From contig NZ_JAHLKR010000018.1 of NCBI RefSeq assembly GCF_021991875.1, forward strand, positions 124,001 to 188,000: a DNA stretch of 64,000 bases, read 5' to 3'. This DNA is from Mycetohabitans sp. B8 (lineage in GTDB: Bacteria > Pseudomonadota > Gammaproteobacteria > Burkholderiales > Burkholderiaceae). Position 1 is the stretch's first letter, and every line of letters begins with the position of its first letter. Made by a program: the position numbers and the translations under genes. The notes under the pieces are model-generated. The model had not been told where the DNA came from and searched no databases. It saw only the letters and a program-made list of their open reading frames with translations. Positions 58,417 through 64,000 of the stretch are shown here, in pieces.

Positions 58417-59228
58417 TAATTGAGCTACTCAAAGTCTTCGGCGAATGGCACGAAGCGATTGGCGGGTATGTTGCGATGTTGGGGCTGTGCTCGGCACGTG
58501 CCTTTATCCTGTTTCTCATGTTTCCCCCTACTGCCGATGGAGTGCTGCAGGGGATCGCCCGTAACGGCGTGGTGCTGCTGTTCAGTTCGTTCATTGCATA
58601 TGGCCAGCCGGTATCGTTCTTCGAGTCCATGACGGGCGTGATGCTGGTTGAGATTTGCATTCGCGAGGCACTTATCGGACTGACGCTCGGTTTCGCAGCG
58701 TCGACGGTATTTTGGGTTGCGGAAAGCGCCGGTACCTACATTGACGACTTGACTGGCTATAACAACATACAGATTACCAATCCGGTCCGCTCCGAGCAAA
58801 ACACGCCTACCGGCACGCTGTTGCTGCAAATCGCGACAGTGGCATTCTGGACGCTTGGCGGCATGCCCATTCTGCTGGGCGTGCTATATGATTCGTACAA
58901 CTGGTGGCCGATCACTTCCCGCACTCCAGTTGTGGAGAATATTCTGGAAAGCTTTGTATTGCACCAGACTGACACGTTGATGCAAATGACGGCAAAGCTT
59001 GCTGCACCAATCATGTTCATGCTGCTGCTGGTCGATTTGGCGGTCGGCTTTGCCGCGAAATCGGCACAAAAGCTGGAGCTGACGCAACTGAGCCAACCCG
59101 TCAAAGGTGCATTGACCGTCCTGATCCTCGCGCTATTCGTCGGTATCTTTGTCGAGCAAGTCCGGGGTCAACTCGTGCTAGCAGGACTGTCGGACTATAT
59201 GCGGGAGCTGGCGCACGGACCGCGGTAA
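58413..59228 (+). CDS. hrcT: HrcT (SctT) export gate protein
   Basis: The 271-residue FliR-like membrane protein has signature segments EALIGLTLGFAASTVFWVAESAGTYIDDLTGYNN, a later TALLQIATVAFWTLGG-type helix, and SVWW-type loops. It completes the gate of HrcR, HrcS and HrcT. The ATG at 58413 overlaps the hrpB7 stop; a TTG six codons earlier is less likely. It is the last gene of the hrpB1-hrcT run. Confidence 0.95.
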   Translation: MIIELLKVFGEWHEAIGGYVAMLGLCSARAFILFLMFPPTADGVLQGIARNGVVLLFSSFIAYGQPVSFFESMTGVMLVEICIREALIGLTLGFAASTVFWVAESAGTYIDDLTGYNNIQITNPVRSEQNTPTGTLLLQIATVAFWTLGGMPILLGVLYDSYNWWPITSRTPVVENILESFVLHQTDTLMQMTAKLAAPIMFMLLLVDLAVGFAAKSAQKLELTQLSQPVKGALTVLILALFVGIFVEQVRGQLVLAGLSDYMRELAHGPR

Positions 59229-59232
59229 AAAA

Positions 59233-60245
59233 GGTTCTTCGTAGGAAACCGTGAAGCGATTTTTGCCGATTGCGTAACCTGGCGGCTGAGTTTAAAGACG
59301 TTGTTGGACAAAGTGCTCGATCTCAAGACACTGCAGGCGCTGGGTTGCTGGAAGGGCTATCAGCTTGACCGTCTGTAGTGGCCGCAGGGCGAAAACCGCA
59401 CGCTGTCGCTGTGTCTAAAGCCTGTGAGCGAGGTGATGCTTTCCGAGCAATGCGGCACGCGTTGCTCGCAGCTTCATGAAACTACTGTTAGAAGGGTGCG
59501 CGATCTGCCGCTGTTTGAGTACCGGGTGGTGCTGCCTGTGCCTCGCCGGCGGCTCTGGTGCGGGCGCTGCGGTGGGCCGCGACTGGAGAAGCTCGACTGG
59601 CTGGACCGTTACCAGAGGGTGACTGATCGCTTTGCCAAGGCCTGCGAGAAGCTGCTGCAGGCGGCCAGTGTGTAGGTGGTCGCCGCCTTTTATGACCTGG
59701 GGTGGCATACGGTCAAATCAATCGACAAGATGCGCTTGCGCACACGCGTGCTCGAGCCGAACTGCTCGAACATCCGCTACCTTGCGATGGATGAGTTTGC
59801 GCTCCATAAGGGCCATCGCTACGCTACTGTAGTGGTCGATCCGATCGGCCGGCAGGTGCTGTGGATCGAGCCGAAACGCTCGCGCGGGACGGCCCGGGCT
59901 TTCTTCGAGCAGCTTCCTGAGGGGGGCGCATCGAGGTAGTCGCGATCGACATGACAACGGCCTATGAGTTGGAGATCAACGTCCATTGCCCGCAGGCCGA
60001 GATTGTCTACGATCTTTTCCACGTTGTCGCCAAATACGGACGCGAGGTAATTGATCGTGTACGTGTCGATCAGGCCAACCAGCTTTGCTATGACAGGCCA
60101 GCGCGCACGGTTCGAAGTCTAGCCGCTGGCTGCTACTGCGCAACCGCCAGAATCTGAAGCCCGACCAGTCGGTGAACTTGAAGGAACTGCTGGCCGCCAA
60201 CCAGAACCCTCTCAGCGGCAGCATCGCAAAACCCGCCGAATGAGC
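59233..60245 (+). pseudogene. ISL3-family insertion sequence remnant
   Basis: The transposase reads LLDKVLDLKTLQALGCWKGYQLDRL, then a TAG. It continues with a zinc-finger-like part (VRDLPLFEYRVVLPVPRRRLWCGRCGG, LEKLDWLDRYQRVTDRFA), a TAG at 59673, then VVAAFYDLGWHTVKSIDKMRLRTRVLE and YLAMDEFALHKGHRYATVVVD with the DDE-type Asp. A frameshift follows, then ITTAYELEINVHCPQAEIVYDLFHVVAKY-like sequence. The C-terminal catalytic part is absent. GGTTCTTCGTAGGAAAC near 59233 may be the left terminal repeat. Non-functional; it lies directly after hrcT. Confidence 0.8.
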
Positions 60246-60486
60246 AATGCTATTGAAGGATTAAGCTGCATGGATCGAACGTGCCGTTACAATGGCAAGC
60301 CAGCACCGGCATTGATCCTGGCATTGATCCTACTGCCGGCGTGCGGCGATTAGCACCACCATCGCATCGCCATCGTGCACAGTGCGACAGCGACATGGAT
60401 ACGCATACGTACTGTGCATTTTAACGACAAAGCCAGCCGGCGGCCCATCATGGTCGAAGCAAGGGCACGCGCGGCCCAGCGGCGAA
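60246..60486. other. Spacer, nothing recognised
   Basis: About 240 bases between the ISL3 remnant and the DUF3455 gene contain no recognised gene or repeat; probable IS-derived sequence. Confidence 0.3.
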
Positions 60487-61209
60487 CTATTTCACCTCAC
60501 ACGCAGGCATCTCGGACTTGCAATTCGCCTCGACTGCCTGCTGCGTGACATCGATCGTGGCGCCATCCGGCGTGAAGGGCTGGCCACGCCGATAAAACAA
60601 ATAGGTTGCCGAGTACGGGACATAAAGCGCCGTGCGTTCAACCGTGCAGACGGGATCGGGAGGCAACCCGCCGGACGTTTGCACGCGCTGTATCGACGTG
60701 ATGTTGGCAAACCTGCCGGCTTCTCCAGGTTCCGCAGAAGAATGGACGGCGGTCAGCCGTTGCCACGGCAGTGTCGATGCGCTGATTATCTCTTGCGCAA
60801 GCAACCTGGTCACGACGTAGCTGCCGTCGGTTGCTATGAAATATCCGCCCGGTGATATAACTCCCGCGCTGTGGCGCGACGCATCGACCAATGTCGCCAA
60901 CGTTCCGGTGGCATGCCAACTCAATTGGTTACCGTTGCGTTGGCATACATACGTTTCATTCCCGTGTACGCGGAACACTTCCTGCAATACCTCGACTGGC
61001 TTGGCTTGGAGCGAGGCGGGCAGCGTGCTGTTCGACGGCGGCACATCGGGCGTCGCACAAGCTGCCAGCCCTAGCGCGCAAGCGCCCGACACCACTATGG
61101 CGGCGCGTTGGCCATGCGCGGCCGGCCAGCGCGCTGGACGCCTGTCGTTACCGCCTGGCAGGGCTCGATGTGCCCGCGCCCAGTTTAAAAGACATGTAAG
61201 AGGATTCAC
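60487..61209 (-). CDS. DUF3455-family lipoprotein
   Basis: The 240-residue protein has a signal region and lipobox (ALGLAACATPD, about residues 45-53) after an Arg-rich leader. The DUF3455 hallmarks follow: GNETYVCQRNG, WHATGTLATLVDASRHSAG, and YVPYSATYLFYRRG. The family is exported and of unknown function. It stands in the opposite direction to the hrp genes, between the IS remnant and hrpB, so it is probably not part of the secretion system. The true start may be one of the downstream in-frame codons nearer the lipobox. Confidence 0.8.
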   Translation of the reverse strand: MNPLTCLLNWARAHRALPGGNDRRPARWPAAHGQRAAIVVSGACALGLAACATPDVPPSNSTLPASLQAKPVEVLQEVFRVHGNETYVCQRNGNQLSWHATGTLATLVDASRHSAGVISPGGYFIATDGSYVVTRLLAQEIISASTLPWQRLTAVHSSAEPGEAGRFANITSIQRVQTSGGLPPDPVCTVERTALYVPYSATYLFYRRGQPFTPDGATIDVTQQAVEANCKSEMPACEVK

Positions 61210-61543
61210 CGTGCGGCATCCGTCAAGATCGGCTGGTCAAAACCGAAGTACAACCCTATCGGGCCACGGCCGATGAACGCCAAGCGAAACGATGAATGAC
61301 TAGGCGTAGTAACGGACTGCTGTCTACATCCCGCTGGCGACGGTTCCGATATGCTCTGTGCCAGTGTCGCGCTCCTGATTGCGCGGAAGAATTTCAACAG
61401 TCCTCAAAATATAGCAGTTTGGTCAGATTTGTTGAAAATGTCGCAGGATGGTTCGATTAGATTCCGATATGTCAGACCCGCAAGGGCGCTTGTAATGACG
61501 TCGTGCGTCAGGCCATGAGGCGCGCGCATATTGGAGTCTCACG
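61210..61543. other. Region before hrpB
   Basis: About 330 bases with no recognised gene hold the promoter of hrpB. No exact TTCG-N16-TTCG box is present, so autoregulation through this box is not supported. Confidence 0.45.
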
Positions 61544-62998
61544 ATGCTCATAACACCGTATTTCCCGTTGGCTGCAGCCCTGTCGTTGAAAAACGTGCCA
61601 GCCGAGTTCATGAACAAGTTGATCGAAGCAAATCTCACCGCCGCAGGTGGTCAAGCAAGCCGGTGGGGCGAGGATGAGCGCGAAGACCAACAGGTCGCTG
61701 GGCTGCTGCAACTGCACGCCGATATGCAAATGACGCTGGGTATCGATGACGAGGCAGAAACGTCGTATCGGCGCGCGCAGCGCGCGGTGCGGGAGTGTGC
61801 TCATGCAGTGCGGGCCGCCTCTTGTCGCAATGCCGGCTGGCAGGCGCTATTCCGCTGCCGGCTGGCGACGGCGCTGTCCTGCTTTGTCCGCTTGATCGAC
61901 GACGCGGAGTTGGATCCGTTGCAGCGCCTGGAGGCTCAATTCGGCCTGGTGTGCGCATTGCACGAACTCGGACAGGGCCGCTTCCTGCGCGATGCGATCA
62001 AACAGTTAATCGAGTTGACCGAGGGGGCGCCGCCCGAGGTGGCGGAGCGCTGGCAGGAGGTTGTGCTGACGCTGCGTCTAGATATCGCGGTGCAGCGCGA
62101 GTTAAGACTATCGTCCCAGCTTGGTGACCACGCCTACTGGCTGTCTGGCGCTGGCGACGAACGAACGCTTGGCAGCCGTGATTCCGGTGCGCTGATTGAA
62201 GCCCTCGAGACCGATGCGCAGCGTGTCCAGATGCCGTTGCTCAAGCAACGAATCACGTACTTGCGCCACTTGCGGCTGTTGTCGCAAGGCGTGCGCGACG
62301 CGATGATGAATATCCAGCAACACTTGGACTGGGCGTCGCGTAACGGATTGTCCGAGTATGGGCGATCAACTCGAATCGAGATCGGATTGGCGGCGTTGCA
62401 CGCAGGCGCGCCCCAGCTTGCCGAGTCGGTGGTGGAGTCGCTGAACCGCGTCGATTACGTCTCCAGCACCGGACGCCGGCAAATCGATTACCTCTATTGT
62501 CTTGCCAAGATTAGACAAAGCCAGGGTAAGGTCAACGAGTCGATGCAGTACTACACGCGCTATGCGGTTGTTTCAACGCAATGCCTGCGGGACGACTCCC
62601 AGGCGTTGGTGTCGTTCTCCAGCCGTGCGACGCCCCAGACGGGCCAACTGGACGACATCAGCGCGCGGCTGCCGGCCAAGTACCGACGGGCGTACCGATA
62701 CATGCAGGAGAACCTGAACCGGCATGACCTGTCGGTGCGCGAGATCGCCGCGGAGGTCGGCGTGACTGAGCGGGCCTTGCAAAGTGCTTTCAAGAACTTT
62801 CTCGGATTGTCTCCAACCGAATTGATTCGCCGCCAGCGCATGGAGCGCATTCGAGCGGAGCTGTTGAGCGACTCGCTGGAGAGCGAACGCAGCGTGCTGC
62901 GCATCGCGAACAAGTGGGGCGTGCAGAACCGATCGACGCTGGTGAGCGGGTATCGGAAGGAGTTTCAGGAAGCGCCGTCGGAGACGCTCGACCGGTAG
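61544..62998 (+). CDS. hrpB: HrpB-like AraC-type master activator
   Basis: The 484-residue protein has a C-terminal AraC helix-turn-helix pair (HDLSVREIAAEVGVTERALQSAFKNFLGLSPTELIRRQRMERIR) preceded by a long TPR-like helical region. This architecture and length match HrpB of Ralstonia and HrpX of Xanthomonas, which switch on type III genes through the hrpII or PIP box. It lies 74 bp before hrcC, as in Ralstonia where hrpB sits at that end of the locus. The three exact hrpII boxes in the window are the expected targets. The ATG at 61544 gives the family length. Confidence 0.92.
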   Translation: MLITPYFPLAAALSLKNVPAEFMNKLIEANLTAAGGQASRWGEDEREDQQVAGLLQLHADMQMTLGIDDEAETSYRRAQRAVRECAHAVRAASCRNAGWQALFRCRLATALSCFVRLIDDAELDPLQRLEAQFGLVCALHELGQGRFLRDAIKQLIELTEGAPPEVAERWQEVVLTLRLDIAVQRELRLSSQLGDHAYWLSGAGDERTLGSRDSGALIEALETDAQRVQMPLLKQRITYLRHLRLLSQGVRDAMMNIQQHLDWASRNGLSEYGRSTRIEIGLAALHAGAPQLAESVVESLNRVDYVSSTGRRQIDYLYCLAKIRQSQGKVNESMQYYTRYAVVSTQCLRDDSQALVSFSSRATPQTGQLDDISARLPAKYRRAYRYMQENLNRHDLSVREIAAEVGVTERALQSAFKNFLGLSPTELIRRQRMERIRAELLSDSLESERSVLRIANKWGVQNRSTLVSGYRKEFQEAPSETLDR

Positions 62999-63072
62999 AC
63001 GGATCCCGTCGATCGCCGTGCGTGTCCGACCGTGGGTGAAGGATCCATGCAACCTTGACAACGCGTAAATCG

Positions 63073-64000
63073 ATGACAACAATGAACTGGATGCAGTCAA
63101 CCCGGGGGGTGGTTTCAGCAGGCGCGGTCACCATGCGCAAGAAGCTGGTCTGTGCGGCATGCATTGCGTCGCTTGCTTTGGCCGCCACGCCGGCCTTTGC
63201 CGATGACATACCAATACGCTGGCACAGCCGAATGGTCCATGTGTCCGTGGAGGGCAAGGATATCAAGGACGTCTTGCGAGACTTGGCGTCCAGCCAGGGT
63301 GTGCCCGCGACGATATCCGGCGATGTTCACGGTAAGGTCACGGGCCGTTTTGACATGCCACCGCAACGATTCCTCGAAACCTTGGCATCGACCTTCGGCT
63401 TCGTCTGGTTCTACGACGGAACGGTGTTGTCGATCAGCGACGCGAGCGGCGTGACACGGCAGGTCGTTCAGTTGCAGCACGCGAGCGTTGACGACTTGAA
63501 GGCGGCACTCGATCGACTGCGAATCACCAATCCAGCCTTCCCGTTGTCCTACGACGATACCCGCAATACGGTACTCGTCAACGGGCCGCCGCAGTACGTA
63601 CAGCTGATCGCCGAGGTGGCGCGGCGAGTCGACGCGGCGGTGGCCCGGCAAGCCGGCTCGCAGGTACGTGTTTTTTCACTCAAGCACGCCTGGGCCGCTG
63701 ACCATAATGTCGACGTCGATGGACAGCGCTATGTCGTTGCAGGTGTGGCCAGTGTCTTGTCGGCGCTATACCATCCTGAGAGCAAGGCGGGGCCGGGCGG
63801 ATCGGAAAACGGCTCGCAGAGCGGCTTCGCGAAGGCTTACATGCGGCGCGTCGATCCAATGGCTGACGCTGGTGGCAATCTCGGCGGTATGGCAGCCGGC
63901 GGCGGACCGAACGGTTCCACGGTGTTGATGCCTCCCTTGCCGGACAACATGCCCGCGGGTACTGTGTCGCCAGGCCTGGCTGGGCTGTTGGGCGGGATCG
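63073..64000 (+). CDS. hrcC: HrcC (SctC) outer-membrane secretin, truncated by window end
   Basis: At least 309 residues of a secretin are present. A signal peptide (MRKKLVCAACIASLALAATPAFA) begins at the Met encoded at 63133. N0/N1-type domains follow (MVHVSVEGKDIKDVLRDLASSQGVPATISGDVHGKVTGRF, then TVLVNGPPQYVQLIAEVARRVD). The Gly/Ser-rich linker is reached before the window ends, and the pore domain lies beyond. The ATG at 63073 gives the longest form; the ATG at 63133 may be the true start because it places the signal peptide at the N-terminus. The gene has the same orientation as hrpB. Confidence 0.93.
   Translation, partial: MTTMNWMQSTRGVVSAGAVTMRKKLVCAACIASLALAATPAFADDIPIRWHSRMVHVSVEGKDIKDVLRDLASSQGVPATISGDVHGKVTGRFDMPPQRFLETLASTFGFVWFYDGTVLSISDASGVTRQVVQLQHASVDDLKAALDRLRITNPAFPLSYDDTRNTVLVNGPPQYVQLIAEVARRVDAAVARQAGSQVRVFSLKHAWAADHNVDVDGQRYVVAGVASVLSALYHPESKAGPGGSENGSQSGFAKAYMRRVDPMADAGGNLGGMAAGGGPNGSTVLMPPLPDNMPAGTVSPGLAGLLGGI

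Noticed and set aside
62573-63651. Minus-strand frames over the hrpB end and hrcC
   Set aside because: Shadow frames; the plus strand encodes a clear AraC domain and a secretin.

Overview
The window looks like part of a secondary replicon (megaplasmid) of a Burkholderia-lineage betaproteobacterium. The evidence is GC-rich coding sequence, a Rep_3-type initiator with parA/parB and matching parS palindromes, a second Hfq with a long tail, and a Ralstonia/Xanthomonas-type (Hrp2) type III secretion system. Frequent gene decay, several candidate effectors and the Hrp2-like system fit a host-associated species such as the endofungal Mycetohabitans (Burkholderia) rhizoxinica group. That species assignment is inference from memory and was not checked by a search.

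Layout. 1-8.25 kb: a DUF1254/DUF1214 lipoprotein, a LysR pseudogene, two candidate effectors transcribed divergently (one with an F-box-like segment), an IS3 remnant and an AT-rich orphan gene. 8.25-15.7 kb: a decayed dnaE2, a Phd/PIN toxin-antitoxin pair behind a perfect palindrome, copA with a MerR-type promoter, a Zur-like Fur protein, mtnN and an AGE-family epimerase. 15.7-20.9 kb: an ISL3 remnant, a third effector-like repeat protein, queH and a frameshifted arsC. 20.2-28 kb: the replication and partition region, with three parS palindromes, parA, parB, rep, about 18 dispersed direct iterons, a KfrA-like gene, and five further iterons in the opposite orientation beyond it. 28-38 kb: a XRE-cupin regulator facing kbl-tdh, an exported protein, degraded VOC/SnoaL sequence, a 3-hydroxyanthranilate catabolic cluster (nbaE-F-C-D), hfq2, a phnN remnant and a PadR regulator.

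38-64 kb: the type III secretion locus. A 1079-residue candidate effector and a winged-helix/P-loop ATPase regulator lie beside hpaB. The leftward genes run hrcU-hrcV-hpaP-hrcQ-hrcR-hrcS-hpaA-hrcD-hrpD6-hrpE-hpaB. The rightward genes run hrpB1-hrpB2-hrcJ-hrpB4-hrcL-hrcN-hrpB7-hrcT. An ISL3 remnant and a DUF3455 lipoprotein then separate hrcT from the AraC-type activator gene hrpB and from hrcC, which is cut by the window end. Three exact TTCG-N16-TTCG (hrpII-type) boxes, two of them divergent between hrcU and hrpB1, tie the locus to HrpB control. HrcL carries an unusual acidic tail of about 165 residues.

The strongest unusual signals are the two-sided dispersed iteron array, the hrpII boxes, the HrcL tail, the regulator/effector pair beside hpaB, and the parS site that abuts the parB ribosome binding site.
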